Source: Variovorax paradoxus (GTDB lineage Bacteria; Pseudomonadota; Gammaproteobacteria; Burkholderiales; Burkholderiaceae_C). Taken from it: 64,000 bases of DNA. The notes beneath the pieces are model-generated. The model ran no database searches, was not told where the DNA came from, and saw only the letters and a program-made list of their open reading frames with translations. Position 1 is the first letter of the stretch; each line of letters opens with the position of its first letter. Below, one piece after another: positions 10,883-20,871 of this stretch. The DNA lies in assembly GCF_024734665.1 (NCBI RefSeq), contig NZ_CP102931.1, positions 1,176,001 through 1,240,000 on the forward strand, given 5' to 3'. The position numbers were made by a program, and so were the translations under genes.

Positions 10883-12079
10883 ATGATCATCAAACCCCGC
10901 GTGCGCGGCTTCATCTGCGTCACGACCCATCCCACCGGCTGCGAAGCCAACGTCAGGCAGCAGATCGACTACGTCAAGGCCCAGGGGCCCATCGCGGGCG
11001 GACCGAAGAAGGTGCTGGTGATCGGCGCATCGACCGGCTACGGCCTGGCTGCGCGCATCACAGCTGCCTTTGGTTGCGGCGCCGACACGCTAGGCGTGTT
11101 CTTCGAACGCCCGGGCAGTGAAACCAAGCCCGGCTCGCCCGGCTGGTACAACACCGCCGCCTTCCACCACGCCGCGACAGCCGAAGGCCACTACGCGAAG
11201 AGCATCAACGGCGATGGCTTTTCCGACGCCGTGAAGCAGCAGGTCATCGACACCATCCGCGCTGACCTCGGCCAGGTCGACCTCGTCGTCTACAGCCTGG
11301 CCGCGCCGCGCCGCACGCATCCGAAGACCGGCCAGGTCTTCAACTCGGTGCTCAAGCCCATCGGCAAGTCTGTGAGCCTGCGTGGCCTCGACACCGACAG
11401 CGGGACCGTGAAGGAAACGGTGCTCGAACCCGCGACACAAGAAGAAATCGACAACACCGTGGCCGTGATGGGCGGCGAAGACTGGCAGATGTGGATCGAC
11501 GCGCTGCAGCAGGCCGGCGTGCTGGCCGACGGCGCGAAGACCACGGCCTTCACCTACCTGGGCGAGCAGATCACGCACGACATCTACTGGAACGGCTCCA
11601 TTGGCGCCGCCAAGAAGGACCTGGACCAGAAGGTGCTGGGCATTCGCGCGCAACTGGCGGCCAAGGGCGGCGATGCACGCGTGTCGGTGCTGAAGGCGGT
11701 CGTCACGCAGGCCAGCTCGGCCATTCCGATGATGCCGCTGTACCTGTCGCTGCTGTTCAAGGTGATGAAGGCGCAGGGCACGCACGAGGGCTGCATCGAG
11801 CAGGTGCACGGGCTCTTTGCGGAAAGCGTCTACGGCAGCACGCCGCACATCGACGAGGAAGGCCGCCTGCGCGCGGACTACAAGGAACTGGCGCCGCAGG
11901 TACAGGCTCGCGTGCTGGAGCTCTGGCCGCAAGTGACCGGCGACAACCTCGACGAGCTCACCGATTTCGCGGGCTACAAGACCGAGTTTCTGCGCCTCTT
12001 CGGCTTCGCGGTGGAGGGCGTGGACTACGAGGCCGACGTGAACCCTGACGTGGCCATTCCAGACCTCGTGCAGGTCTAG
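10883..12079 (+). CDS. fabV: Trans-2-enoyl-CoA/ACP reductase FabV
   Basis: 398 residues, the usual FabV length, and far longer than FabI. It reduces enoyl thioesters in the last step of fatty-acid elongation using NAD(P)H. The FabV-specific Tyr-x8-Lys catalytic pair is visible as Tyr235 and Lys244 ([12 protein letters not shown]). The nucleotide-binding stretch is [16 protein letters not shown] (residues 44-59). FabV is known for conferring triclosan insensitivity. The ATG at 10883 ([10 protein letters not shown]) matches the family N-terminus; an in-frame start 45 bp upstream was discarded. It stands alone with its own divergent promoter region. Confidence 0.95.
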   Translation: MIIKPRVRGFICVTTHPTGCEANVRQQIDYVKAQGPIAGGPKKVLVIGASTGYGLAARITAAFGCGADTLGVFFERPGSETKPGSPGWYNTAAFHHAATAEGHYAKSINGDGFSDAVKQQVIDTIRADLGQVDLVVYSLAAPRRTHPKTGQVFNSVLKPIGKSVSLRGLDTDSGTVKETVLEPATQEEIDNTVAVMGGEDWQMWIDALQQAGVLADGAKTTAFTYLGEQITHDIYWNGSIGAAKKDLDQKVLGIRAQLAAKGGDARVSVLKAVVTQASSAIPMMPLYLSLLFKVMKAQGTHEGCIEQVHGLFAESVYGSTPHIDEEGRLRADYKELAPQVQARVLELWPQVTGDNLDELTDFAGYKTEFLRLFGFAVEGVDYEADVNPDVAIPDLVQV

Positions 12080-12106
12080 CAAGCGCCCGGAGGGATACTC
12101 CCGCCC

Positions 12107-12526
12107 ATGCAGATTCAAGAAAAGCCGCCCGCCGGCACGCCGTTCGACTGGATCGGCGGCGAACCGAAGGTAGAGGCGCTGGTCGAGCGCTTCTACGACC
12201 TGATGGACCTCGAGCCCGCCTATGCGCAGCTGCGCGCAGTGCACGGCACCAGCCTCGACAACGCGCGCCAGCGCCTGTTCTGGTTTTTGTGCGGCTGGCT
12301 CGGCGGGCCGCAGCACTACACCGACCGCTTCGGCCATCCGATGCTGCGCGCGCGCCACCTGCCGCAGAGCATCGGCGGCCACACCATCGGCATCAAGGAG
12401 CGCGACCAGTGGCTGGCCTGCATGGACCAGGCGATGGGCGAGACGGGCGTGCCGGAAGACTTGCGCGAACGTCTGCGCGACTCCTTCTTCAAGACGGCCG
12501 ACTGGATGCGCAACCGCGGCGAGTGA
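12107..12526 (+). CDS. Group II truncated haemoglobin
   Basis: 139 residues, 2-on-2 globin of the trHbO class. Seen are the B-helix Tyr in ERFYDLMD, the CD/E region FWFLCGWLGGP, the proximal-helix stretch FGHPMLRARHLP with the F8 His, and the G8 Trp in QWLACMDQAM. These proteins bind O2 or NO with high affinity. It is followed after 39 bp by a flavin-dependent reductase in the same direction, which could reduce its heme. Confidence 0.93.
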   Translation: MQIQEKPPAGTPFDWIGGEPKVEALVERFYDLMDLEPAYAQLRAVHGTSLDNARQRLFWFLCGWLGGPQHYTDRFGHPMLRARHLPQSIGGHTIGIKERDQWLACMDQAMGETGVPEDLRERLRDSFFKTADWMRNRGE

Positions 12527-12565
12527 CTGACCGACCACACAACGATTTCGAAAGACGCTTCTCTC

Positions 12566-13789
12566 ATGAATTCCATCGTCATCATCGGCGGCGGCCACGC
12601 CGCGGCCCAGCTCTGCGCGGGCCTTGCTGAAGCCGGGCAGGGCGCGCGCGTGCACCTGGTCTGCGAAGAGGCCTGCGAGCCGTATCACCGCCCGCCGCTG
12701 TCCAAGGCCTTCCTCAAGAGCGCCGAGGAAACCACGCAGCCGCACAAGGCCGCCGACTGGTACCGCGAAGCGGGCATCACGCTGCACCTGGGCGACGCGG
12801 CCGTGGCCATCGACCGCGAGGCGCACACCGTCACGCTGCGTTCGGGCGCCGTGCTGCCGTGGGAACGGCTGGTCCTGGCCACCGGCACGCGCGCGCGCCA
12901 GATGCCCGACCTGAAGCCGGGCCTGGAAAACGTCGCCAGCCTGCGCGCCGCCGACGAGGCGCATCGCCTGCGCACCCGGCTCGCATCGGCCGAGACGGTC
13001 ACGGTGCTCGGCGGCGGTTTCATCGGGCTCGAAGTGGCGGCCACCGCCAAGGCGCTGGGCAAGTCGGTGCAGGTGATCGAGAGCGCGCTGCGGCTGCTGG
13101 GGCGCGCGGTGTCGCCCGAGCTGTCGGCGCACGTGCTCGCCACGCACCGCGCGGCCGGCATCGACATCGTGCTCGGCGCGCAGACGGGCGCGTTCGAAGT
13201 CGAAGGCGACCGGCTGGTGTCGGTGCAGGTCAACGGCGTGAAGCAGCCTGTCGATCTGCTGCTGCTGGGCATCGGCGCCGTTCCTGAGACCGCGCTCGCG
13301 CAAGCAGCCGGCATCGAATGCGCGGACGGCATCGTGGTCGACGGCCACATGCAGACCAGCGCGGCCAACGTGCTCGCGGTGGGCGACTGCACGCGCTTCC
13401 CTGATCGCCGCGCGGGCCGCGCGCTGCGGCTCGAATCGGTGCAGAACGCCAACGACCAGGCACGAACGGCAGTGGCCACGCTGACCGGCGCTGCGCGCAC
13501 GCATGACGCGGTCGCGTGGTTCTGGTCCGACCAGGGCGGCATGCGGCTGCAGATGGTGGGCCTGATGCCGGCCGAAGGCACGCCGGGCCTGAGCAGCGTG
13601 CGCCGCGCGGGGCCGAAGCCCGATGCGTTCTCGTTGTTTCATTACGTCGACGGGCAGCTCGTGTGCGTGGAGTCGGTGAATGCGCCGGTCGATCACATGA
13701 TGAGCCGCAAGCTGCTCGAAGCGGGGCGCAGCCCTGATGCGGCGGCAGTGACGGATGCGGCGGTGCCGCTGAAGAACCTGCTGGCCTGA
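12566..13789 (+). CDS. FAD-dependent NAD(P)H:ferredoxin-type reductase
   Basis: 407 residues of the rubredoxin/ferredoxin reductase family. The FAD Rossmann motif is IIGGGHAAAQL at the N-terminus, and the NAD(P)H-binding VLGGGFIGLEVA falls near residue 150. The FAD ribityl motif is NVLAVGDCTRF. A C-terminal reductase domain (FWSDQGGMRLQMVGL) is present. It transfers electrons from NAD(P)H to a small redox protein. Placement after the truncated haemoglobin suggests the globin as partner (inference). No ferredoxin is nearby. Confidence 0.92.
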   Translation: MNSIVIIGGGHAAAQLCAGLAEAGQGARVHLVCEEACEPYHRPPLSKAFLKSAEETTQPHKAADWYREAGITLHLGDAAVAIDREAHTVTLRSGAVLPWERLVLATGTRARQMPDLKPGLENVASLRAADEAHRLRTRLASAETVTVLGGGFIGLEVAATAKALGKSVQVIESALRLLGRAVSPELSAHVLATHRAAGIDIVLGAQTGAFEVEGDRLVSVQVNGVKQPVDLLLLGIGAVPETALAQAAGIECADGIVVDGHMQTSAANVLAVGDCTRFPDRRAGRALRLESVQNANDQARTAVATLTGAARTHDAVAWFWSDQGGMRLQMVGLMPAEGTPGLSSVRRAGPKPDAFSLFHYVDGQLVCVESVNAPVDHMMSRKLLEAGRSPDAAAVTDAAVPLKNLLA

Positions 13790-13800
13790 GGAGAAGCGGC

Positions 13801-14457
13801 TCAGCGCCGCGCGGGCGCCAGCAGCACGACGAGTGCGCCGGCCCCGCCTTCAGCAGGCTTGGCCTGTACGAAGGCGATCACTTCGTTCTTCTGGATCAGC
13901 CAGCGCTGGGTCTTGGTCTTCAGCACAGGCTGCTTGCCCGGCGAGCCTAGGCCCTTGCCGTGCACCACGCGCACGCAGCGCAGCCCCTGCTTGTAAGCAG
14001 TGCGGATGAAGCCGCCGAGCGCTTCGCGCGCCTCGTCGCTGCGCAGCCCGTGCAGGTCGACCTGCGCCTGGATCGCCCAGTCGCCCTTGCGCAGCCGCGC
14101 CGTCACGTCGGTGCCGATGCCGGGGCGGCGGAAGCTCATGGCGTCGTCCACGTCGAGCAGCGTGGTCACGTCGAACTCGTCGGAGAGCGATTCGCGCAGC
14201 ACGCGCTGCTCGTCGAGCTGATGCTGCACGGGGATGGGTGCGGGCGGCTCCGGCGCGAGCGGCACCGCGGCCTTGCGGCGCAATGGTTCGGTGGCGCCGA
14301 TGGCTCGGGCGAACAGGTCTTTCTCGGCGGCGCGCTTGCGTTCGGCCGCTGCCTTGGCGGCGGCCTCGGCGGCTTCGCGCTCGCGGGTTTCGGCGAGCAC
14401 GCGCTGCACCTGCTTGAGGTCTGCGAGGTTCTTGAGTGAGGGCGCGCGCGAGGCCAT
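13801..14457 (-). CDS. Smr-domain protein
   Basis: 218 residues. An Ala/Arg/Lys-rich, probably coiled-coil N-terminal half (residues 15-50) leads into a C-terminal Smr domain. The domain is marked by VDLHGLRSDEAREAL and VVHGKGLGSPG (about residues 130-180). Stand-alone Smr domains are nucleic-acid nicking or binding modules; the exact role of this family (YdaL/SmrA-like) is not settled. Its ATG shares one base with the radC stop, so it is co-transcribed behind radC. Confidence 0.88.
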   Translation of the reverse strand: MASRAPSLKNLADLKQVQRVLAETREREAAEAAAKAAAERKRAAEKDLFARAIGATEPLRRKAAVPLAPEPPAPIPVQHQLDEQRVLRESLSDEFDVTTLLDVDDAMSFRRPGIGTDVTARLRKGDWAIQAQVDLHGLRSDEAREALGGFIRTAYKQGLRCVRVVHGKGLGSPGKQPVLKTKTQRWLIQKNEVIAFVQAKPAEGGAGALVVLLAPARR

Positions 14458-15134
14458 CAGAGCAGCCCCCTCTCGGCCATCGAGAAACTCTGCCCGGGGC
14501 TCACGATGATGTGGTCGAGCACCCGCACGTCCACCAGCGCCAGGGCGGCTCGCAGCGTTTGCGTGAGCGACTCGTCGGCACGCGAAGGCTCGATGTTGCC
14601 GCTCGGGTGGTTGTGCGCCAGCACCACGGCCGCAGCCTGGTGATGGATGGCGCGCGTGACGACCTCGCGCGGGTACACGCTGGTTTGCGTGAGCGTGCCG
14701 CGGAACATTTCTTCCAGCGCGATCATGCGGTGCTGCACGTCGAGGAACACCACCGCGAACACTTCATAGGGGCGTGAGCCGATGTGCAGCTGAAGGTATT
14801 GCTTGACCGCGTCGGGCGAGTCGAACACCGTGCGCTCCTTGAGCCTTTCGCCCATGGCTCGACGTGCCAGCTCGAGCACTGCGATCAGCTCGGAGCGCTT
14901 GGCGCTGCCGCCCATGCCCTTGACGGCCTTGAGGTCTTCGGCGCCGGTGTGCAGCAGCCCCGAGAGCCCGCCGAAGCGTTCGAGCAGTTGCTGCGCCAGC
15001 TGCAGCACGTTCTTGCCCGCCACACCGGTGCGCAGCAGCAGGGCCAGCAGCTCGGCATCGGCCAGCGCGGACGCCCCGCGCGAGATGAGTTTTTCGCGGG
15101 GACGGGCGTCTAGGGGGAGATCCTTGAATGACAT
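14457..15134 (-). CDS. radC: RadC family JAB/MPN-domain protein
   Basis: 225 residues. The N-terminal helix-hairpin-helix region ([24 protein letters not shown]) leads to a C-terminal JAMM metal-site motif [14 protein letters not shown] and the family-typical [18 protein letters not shown] start. The name is historical: the RadC family is not established as a recombination protein, and its metal-dependent activity is uncertain. It is divergent from the FKBP isomerase gene and coupled to the smr gene. Confidence 0.93.
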   Translation of the reverse strand: MSFKDLPLDARPREKLISRGASALADAELLALLLRTGVAGKNVLQLAQQLLERFGGLSGLLHTGAEDLKAVKGMGGSAKRSELIAVLELARRAMGERLKERTVFDSPDAVKQYLQLHIGSRPYEVFAVVFLDVQHRMIALEEMFRGTLTQTSVYPREVVTRAIHHQAAAVVLAHNHPSGNIEPSRADESLTQTLRAALALVDVRVLDHIIVSPGQSFSMAERGLL

Positions 15135-15243
15135 GAAACCCTGGGGTGAAACCTTGGCGGAGCCGGGTGGAAGCCCCGGTCCTTAAAATGAGGCCCAGTT
15201 TATCGGGACACCCACCTTGTCTTTGCCCACCTCCGCTGCCCCC

Positions 15244-15687
15244 ATGTCCCAAGTCGTGACTTCCGGCTCCTTTCTGACCCTGCACTACCGGCTGGCCGGC
15301 CCGGCGGGCGACATCATCAATACTTTTACCGACAAACCCGCGACCCTGTCACTCGGCACCGGCGAGCTTTCTCCTGCCATGGAGCAGCGCCTGATGGGCC
15401 TGGAAGAGGGCACGCACGCCACCTTCGAGCTGCCCGCCGGCGAGGCTTTCGGCGACCGCAACCCCGACATGCAGCAGTGGGTGGCCAGGAAGCTGCTCGC
15501 GCAGATGGGCGACCCCGACGAGCAGTACGCCGTTGGCGACGTCGTGCAGTTCCCCACGCCCGACGGCACCGGCAGTTATGCCGGCGCGGTGATCGAGTCG
15601 AACGAGACCGGTGTGCGTTTCGACTTCAACCACCCGCTGGCCGGCCAGCCCGTCACCTTCGAAGTGAAGCTGATCGGCGTGCTATGA
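15244..15687 (+). CDS. FKBP-type peptidyl-prolyl isomerase (SlpA/SlyD-like)
   Basis: 147 residues from the ATG at 15244. It has the split FKBP domain of SlyD/SlpA: LTLHYRL at the start, then an insert-in-flap region with FGDRNPDMQQW and a C-terminal FDFNHPLAGQPVTFEVKLIGV that is nearly invariant in the family. No His-rich metal tail exists, so it is SlpA-like rather than SlyD. A TTG at 15217 would add nine residues and cannot be excluded. The stop overlaps ispH by 4 bp, a pairing also known from other proteobacteria (slpA/fkpB-ispH). Confidence 0.9.
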   Translation: MSQVVTSGSFLTLHYRLAGPAGDIINTFTDKPATLSLGTGELSPAMEQRLMGLEEGTHATFELPAGEAFGDRNPDMQQWVARKLLAQMGDPDEQYAVGDVVQFPTPDGTGSYAGAVIESNETGVRFDFNHPLAGQPVTFEVKLIGVL

Positions 15688-16652
15688 ACTCCGAGATATC
15701 AGAAGTCATCCTGGCCGAGCCGCGCGGCTTCTGCGCGGGTGTCGACCGCGCCATCGAGATCGTCGAGCGTGCCATCGCCAAGTTTGGCGCGCCGATCTAC
15801 GTGCGTCACGAGATCGTGCACAACACCTACGTGGTGAACGAGCTCAAGGCCAAGGGTGCGATCTTCATCGAGGAACTGTCCGACGTGCCTTCCGGCGCCA
15901 CGCTGGTGTTCAGCGCGCACGGCGTGAGCAAGGCCGTGGAGCAGGAGGCGCGCGACCGCGGCTTCGAGATCTTCGATGCCACATGCCCGCTGGTGACCAA
16001 GGTGCACGTCGAGGTGGCCAAGCTCGCGAAAGAGGGCTACGAGTTCATCATGATCGGCCACAAGGGTCACCCCGAGGTCGAGGGCACGATGGGGCAGCTT
16101 TCGAGCGGCATCCACCTTGTAGAGGACGTGGGTGACGTGGCGAAGGTTTCGCCGGCGCAGACCTCCAAGCTGGCGGTAGTCACCCAGACCACGCTGAGCG
16201 TGGACGACGCCGCCGAGATCGCCGCCGCGGTGCGCGCGCGCTTCCCCGAAGTGCGCGAGCCTAAGCAGCAGGACATCTGCTACGCCACCCAGAACCGCCA
16301 GGACGCGGTGAAGATCATGAGCCCGCAGGTCGACCTCGTGATCGTGGTCGGCAGCCCCACCAGCTCCAACAGCAACCGGCTGCGCGAACTGGCGCAGCGG
16401 CTGGGCACCGAAAGCTACATGGTCGATTCGGCCGAAGAACTCAAACCCGAGTGGTTCGAGGGCAAGACGCGCATCGGCCTCACGGCCGGTGCTTCGGCCC
16501 CCGAAGTGCTGGTGCGCGAGGTGATCGATCGCGTGCGCGCGTTCGGCGCGGTGTCGGTCCGCAAGATGGACGGCATCGAGGAAACCATCAAGTTTCCGCT
16601 CCCCAAGGGCCTCAAGCTCGACGACATTCCGCCTCCAGGACACATCTCTTGA
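15684..16652 (+). CDS. ispH: 4-hydroxy-3-methylbut-2-enyl diphosphate reductase
   Basis: 322 residues. It makes IPP and DMAPP in the last step of the MEP isoprenoid pathway using a [4Fe-4S] cluster. The three cluster cysteines are Cys17 (RGFCAGV), Cys101 (DATCPLV) and Cys199 (DICYATQNRQ). The substrate-contact GSPTSSNSNRL and the catalytic Glu region TQTTLS are present. The start overlaps the FKBP stop, and the TGA overlaps the TTG start of the following dehydratase (TTGA), so three genes form one coupled operon. Confidence 0.97.
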   Translation: MNSEISEVILAEPRGFCAGVDRAIEIVERAIAKFGAPIYVRHEIVHNTYVVNELKAKGAIFIEELSDVPSGATLVFSAHGVSKAVEQEARDRGFEIFDATCPLVTKVHVEVAKLAKEGYEFIMIGHKGHPEVEGTMGQLSSGIHLVEDVGDVAKVSPAQTSKLAVVTQTTLSVDDAAEIAAAVRARFPEVREPKQQDICYATQNRQDAVKIMSPQVDLVIVVGSPTSSNSNRLRELAQRLGTESYMVDSAEELKPEWFEGKTRIGLTAGASAPEVLVREVIDRVRAFGAVSVRKMDGIEETIKFPLPKGLKLDDIPPPGHIS

Positions 16653-17614
16653 ACGACACGAAAACAACCGACTGGCGCTCTGAAATAGACAGCGCCGCCC
16701 GAAGGCTGAGCGAACGCGCCGGCCATTTCCTGCGCGAAACCCCGCTGTGGAAGCTGCCGGCAAGTGCCTTCGGCATCGCGGTGCCAGGCGCGGAGGTCTG
16801 GCTCAAGCTCGAGCACATGCAGGTCAGCGGCAGCTTCAAGGCGCGCGGCATGATGAACCGGCTGCTGGCCAACGACATTCCGCAAAGCGGCGTGGTCGTG
16901 GCTTCCGGCGGCAATGCGGGCATTGCCACGGCGGCCGCTGCGCGCGCGCTGGGCGTGCCTTGCCAGGTGTTCCTGCCGGGCGTGTCGCCCGAAGCCAAGC
17001 GCGCGCGCCTGCGGGCGCTGGGGGCGGAAGTGGTCGTGGTCGGCGAGCTGTATCCCGACGCGCTGGCTGCATGCCTGACGCGCCAGAAGGAATCCGGCGC
17101 CTTGCTCACGCATGCCTACGACCAGCCCGAAGTGGTGGCCGGCGCCGGCACGCTTGGCCGCGAGATCGAGCAGCAGGGCGGTCTGCCCGATTCGGTGCTC
17201 GTGAGCGTGGGCGGTGGCGGCCTGATCGGCGGCCTCGCCGGCTGGTTCGAGAAGCGCGCCCGCGTGGTGGCGCTCGAACCCGAGAAGGCGCCCACGCTGT
17301 TCCGCGCCCGCGAAGCCGGCGAACCGGTCGATGTGGAAGTGAGCGGCATCGCGGCCGATTCGCTCGGCGCACGCCGCATCGGTGCCATTTCCTGGGAGAT
17401 CACGCAGCAGCAGGTGCAAGACGCACTGCTGCTGTCCGACGAATCCATCCGCGCGGCCCAGCAGTGGCTCTGGAAAGAGCTGAAGCTGGCGGTGGAGCCG
17501 GCCGCAGCGCTGCCGCTGGCCGCACTGCAGACCGGCGCCTACGTGCCGCGCGAAGGCGAAAAGGTGTGCCTGATCGTCTGCGGGGCGAACGTCGATCCTG
17601 CGACGGTCGCCTGA
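16649..17614 (+). CDS. PLP-dependent threonine/serine dehydratase-like protein
   Basis: 321 residues, fold type II PLP enzyme. The Schiff-base Lys64 lies in SGSFKARG, the substrate carboxylate loop is ASGGNAGIA and the phosphate-binding glycine loop is VGGGGLIGG. There is no C-terminal ACT-like regulatory domain, so it resembles catabolic threonine dehydratases or serine racemase-like enzymes rather than biosynthetic IlvA. The start is a TTG overlapping the ispH stop. I prefer this to longer upstream frames, which overlap ispH entirely. The exact substrate is open. Confidence 0.87.
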   Translation: MNDTKTTDWRSEIDSAARRLSERAGHFLRETPLWKLPASAFGIAVPGAEVWLKLEHMQVSGSFKARGMMNRLLANDIPQSGVVVASGGNAGIATAAAARALGVPCQVFLPGVSPEAKRARLRALGAEVVVVGELYPDALAACLTRQKESGALLTHAYDQPEVVAGAGTLGREIEQQGGLPDSVLVSVGGGGLIGGLAGWFEKRARVVALEPEKAPTLFRAREAGEPVDVEVSGIAADSLGARRIGAISWEITQQQVQDALLLSDESIRAAQQWLWKELKLAVEPAAALPLAALQTGAYVPREGEKVCLIVCGANVDPATVA

Positions 17615-17621
17615 TCGGTTC

Positions 17622-18023
17622 TTACTTTTCGCAGTTGACCATCCAGGCGACGCCGAACTTGTCGGTGAGCATGCCGAAGCCCGTGGCCCAGAACTGGGGG
17701 CCATAGGGCATCGTTACTTTGCCGCCTTCGGCCAGCGCGTCGAACAGCTTCTTGCCTTCGTCGACGTTATCGGCCTGCACCGATAGCGAAAAGCCCTTGT
17801 AGCCCTCGAAGGGCCACTCGGGTGGGGCATCCGAGGCCATCAGCTTGTGGCCGCGGGCCTCGAGCGTGGCGTGCATGATCTTGTCCTTGTACGAGGCCGG
17901 CGTCTGGGCGCCTGCAGGGCTTTCGCCGAAGGTCATGCTGAAGACGACCTTGCCGTCCAGCGCCTTGGCGTAGAACGCGAGCGCTTCGGCGGCATTGCCG
18001 TTGAATGTCAGATAGGCTTCCAT
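17622..18023 (-). CDS. VOC-superfamily protein (PhnB/YjdN-like)
   Basis: 133 residues with two beta-alpha-beta-beta-beta glyoxalase modules. Family signatures are YLTFNGNAAEALAFYAKALDG at the start and GMLTDKFGVAWMVN at the end, typical of the PhnB-like 3-demethylubiquinone-9 methyltransferase-domain family. No catalytic function is established for this group. It converges with the PLP enzyme (7 bp between stops) and diverges from serS. Confidence 0.88.
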   Translation of the reverse strand: MEAYLTFNGNAAEALAFYAKALDGKVVFSMTFGESPAGAQTPASYKDKIMHATLEARGHKLMASDAPPEWPFEGYKGFSLSVQADNVDEGKKLFDALAEGGKVTMPYGPQFWATGFGMLTDKFGVAWMVNCEK

Positions 18024-18075
18024 CGTTTTTCCCTTCGAGGTGGGTCAGTGGGACCGCGATGCTACGCCCACCTAA

Positions 18076-19416
<1,341 letters not shown>

Positions 19417-19419
19417 TCG

Positions 19420-19443
19420 CGGGGCTTCAAAAGCCCCGTTTTT
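19420..19443 (+). terminator. Rho-independent terminator of serS
   Basis: CGGGGCTT / AAGCCCCG, an 8-bp stem with a CAA loop, runs into TTTTT at 19439-19443, four bases after the serS stop. Confidence 0.93.
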
Positions 19444-19473
19444 GTCTGCTAGAATCATAGGCTCGACAGCACC

Positions 19474-19563
19474 GGAGAGGTGGCAGAGTGGTCGAATGTA
19501 CCTGACTCGAAATCAGGCGTACTAGCGATAGTACCGAGGGTTCGAATCCCTCCCTCTCCTCCA
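19474..19563 (+). tRNA. tRNA-Ser (anticodon CGA)
   Basis: Complete class II tRNA of 90 nt with encoded CCA. Acceptor arms are GGAGAGG and CCTCTCC. The anticodon loop CTCGAAA gives anticodon CGA, which reads UCG. A long variable arm folds as GTACT/AGTAC, and the T arm is GAGGG-TTCGAAT-CCCTC. The discriminator base before CCA is T, whereas I expect G in most bacterial tRNA-Ser. Confidence 0.96.
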
Positions 19564-19589
19564 AATACGCTTGCAAGCGGTTGATTGCT

Positions 19590-19607
19590 AAAGGCCTTCT
19601 GGCCTTT
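19590..19607 (+). terminator. Weak hairpin after tRNA-Ser
   Basis: AAAGGCC / GGCCTTT, a 7-bp stem with a TTCT loop, lies 26 bp after the tRNA and is followed by a T-rich but broken run (TTTCATTCTTCT). It could terminate or help process the tRNA transcript. Confidence 0.5.
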
Positions 19608-19634
19608 CATTCTTCTGCTGGCAAAGCCACTATC

Positions 19635-19666
19635 AAAAGCCGCAGTGATTTTTCACTGCGGCTTTT
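19635..19666. terminator. Bidirectional terminator between tRNA-Ser and porin
   Basis: A perfect 14-bp stem (AAAAGCCGCAGTGA / TCACTGCGGCTTTT) encloses a TTTT loop. A T tract follows on the plus strand, and the A-run of the left arm serves as T tract on the minus strand. It lies 18 bp beyond the porin stop and also downstream of the tRNA, so it can end both convergent transcripts. Confidence 0.92.
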
Positions 19667-19684
19667 TTCTTGCAGCTGACCCGA

Positions 19685-20734
19685 TCAGAAGTTGTGCGAA
19701 ATGCCCAACTGCAGCCCGCGCGCTGCGCGTCCCGGCGTGCTGGCCGGCGCCGAGTCGGCAACGGTGTAGGCCGCATTGCCGCGGTTGCGGACGAGCGAGT
19801 AGGTGCCGTACAGCGCGGTGCGCTTGCTGAGGTAGTGCACGTAGCCGACGGCATATTGCGTCGCGTCGTCGCTGTCGATGCCCGGTCCGGAGCGGTTGGA
19901 GCGTGCCACCGAGGCCTTGATCACGCCCGGGCCGACCGGCACGCTCAGGCCCAGCATCACGTTGACCTGCCTGTCGCCCTCGGTCTTTTGCCGGTAGTAG
20001 TTCGCGTAGAGCTTTGCCAGCCCGAAGTCGTAAGTGCCGCCCAGGCTCGCCACGCTGTAGTCGTTGGGGCCGACCGGTGTCACGCCGTAGGCGGCCGCGA
20101 CATCGACCGTGCCGTTCGTCCAGCCCAGCCGCCCGCCGCGGTAGCGGGCGCCGTCCTCGCCTTCGGGCAGGGCGTACATCGCCTGGCCGTAGAAACCGCC
20201 CAGGCCCTTGGGCAGGAAGTAGCCCACGGAGTTGTTGGCCCGCGCCAGCGTGCGCGCGCCGCCCAGGCCGAAGGGCCAGCCTTCGACGATGTTGGCCGAG
20301 CCGCCGACGCCCACGGTGCCAAAGGGCGAGAACTGCGAGATGTTCCAGAACGTGGGCGTGTAGTCGCGCCCGAGCCGCAGTTCGCCGAAGCTGTTGTGCG
20401 ACAGGCTCACCGTCGAGCGCCGGTGGAAGCCGACGCCCTGGACCTCGCCCGTGTCGGGCAGCAGTGCCATCTCCAGCCAGAAGCTCGCGGCCAGCCCGCC
20501 GCCCAGGTCCTCAGTGCCGCGAAAGCCGAGCCGACTGGGGAAGATGTTGCCTCCCTGGTCCATCGATTTGACGGAGCGCCCGTCGCTTTTCGTGTACGTG
20601 AGGTTCATGTCCAGCGTGCCGAAGAGTTGGACGCTCGATTGCGCTGTCGCGCCGGCGCTGGCGGCGATGCAGAGTGCGCCCGCAATGGTGTGCGGCAGCC
20701 GGCGGCGAAAGGGTAGGGTGGTTGTTGTCTTCAT
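19685..20734 (-). CDS. Gram-negative general porin (outer membrane)
   Basis: 349 residues, porin_4 / OmpC-like trimeric beta-barrel family of Burkholderiales. A signal peptide (to ATAQ, about residue 31) precedes SSVQLFGTLDMNLTY, the family-typical first strand. SRLGFRGTEDLGGGLAASFWLE and the terminal aromatic FGISHNF-like end (LGISHNF) are also classic. It lets small solutes cross the outer membrane. GAGGAGA before the ATG at 20734 decides the start. It lies downstream of a Bug binding-protein gene, 137 bp apart, and the two may serve the same solute. Confidence 0.93.
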   Translation of the reverse strand: MKTTTTLPFRRRLPHTIAGALCIAASAGATAQSSVQLFGTLDMNLTYTKSDGRSVKSMDQGGNIFPSRLGFRGTEDLGGGLAASFWLEMALLPDTGEVQGVGFHRRSTVSLSHNSFGELRLGRDYTPTFWNISQFSPFGTVGVGGSANIVEGWPFGLGGARTLARANNSVGYFLPKGLGGFYGQAMYALPEGEDGARYRGGRLGWTNGTVDVAAAYGVTPVGPNDYSVASLGGTYDFGLAKLYANYYRQKTEGDRQVNVMLGLSVPVGPGVIKASVARSNRSGPGIDSDDATQYAVGYVHYLSKRTALYGTYSLVRNRGNAAYTVADSAPASTPGRAARGLQLGISHNF

Positions 20735-20784
20735 GCGTGTCTCCTCGTTGTAGAAATTGCGTGCAGAAATGGCGTGTGCCGACG

Positions 20785-20811
20785 CGCGGTGCTTGCACTG
20801 CAAGCACCGCG
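20785..20811 (-). repeat. Intergenic palindrome between Bug and porin genes
   Basis: A perfect 27-bp palindrome: arms CGCGGTGCTTGCA and TGCAAGCACCGCG around a single C. No T tract lies on either side. As RNA it would form a stable hairpin in the leader of the porin gene. It could act as a partial terminator or stabiliser between the two genes, or as a DNA operator. Confidence 0.6.
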
Positions 20812-20871
20812 GCGTGAAAACCTCAGAAGAAGAATGGGGAGCGGCGTTTGTTCAGCCGCGCCGGGTCATCG

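Noticed and set aside
11090..13696. Open frame of 868 codons on the minus strand, antisense to fabV, the globin and the reductase
   Set aside because: It spans three well-supported genes on the other strand and reads as His/Arg/Ala-rich shadow sequence.
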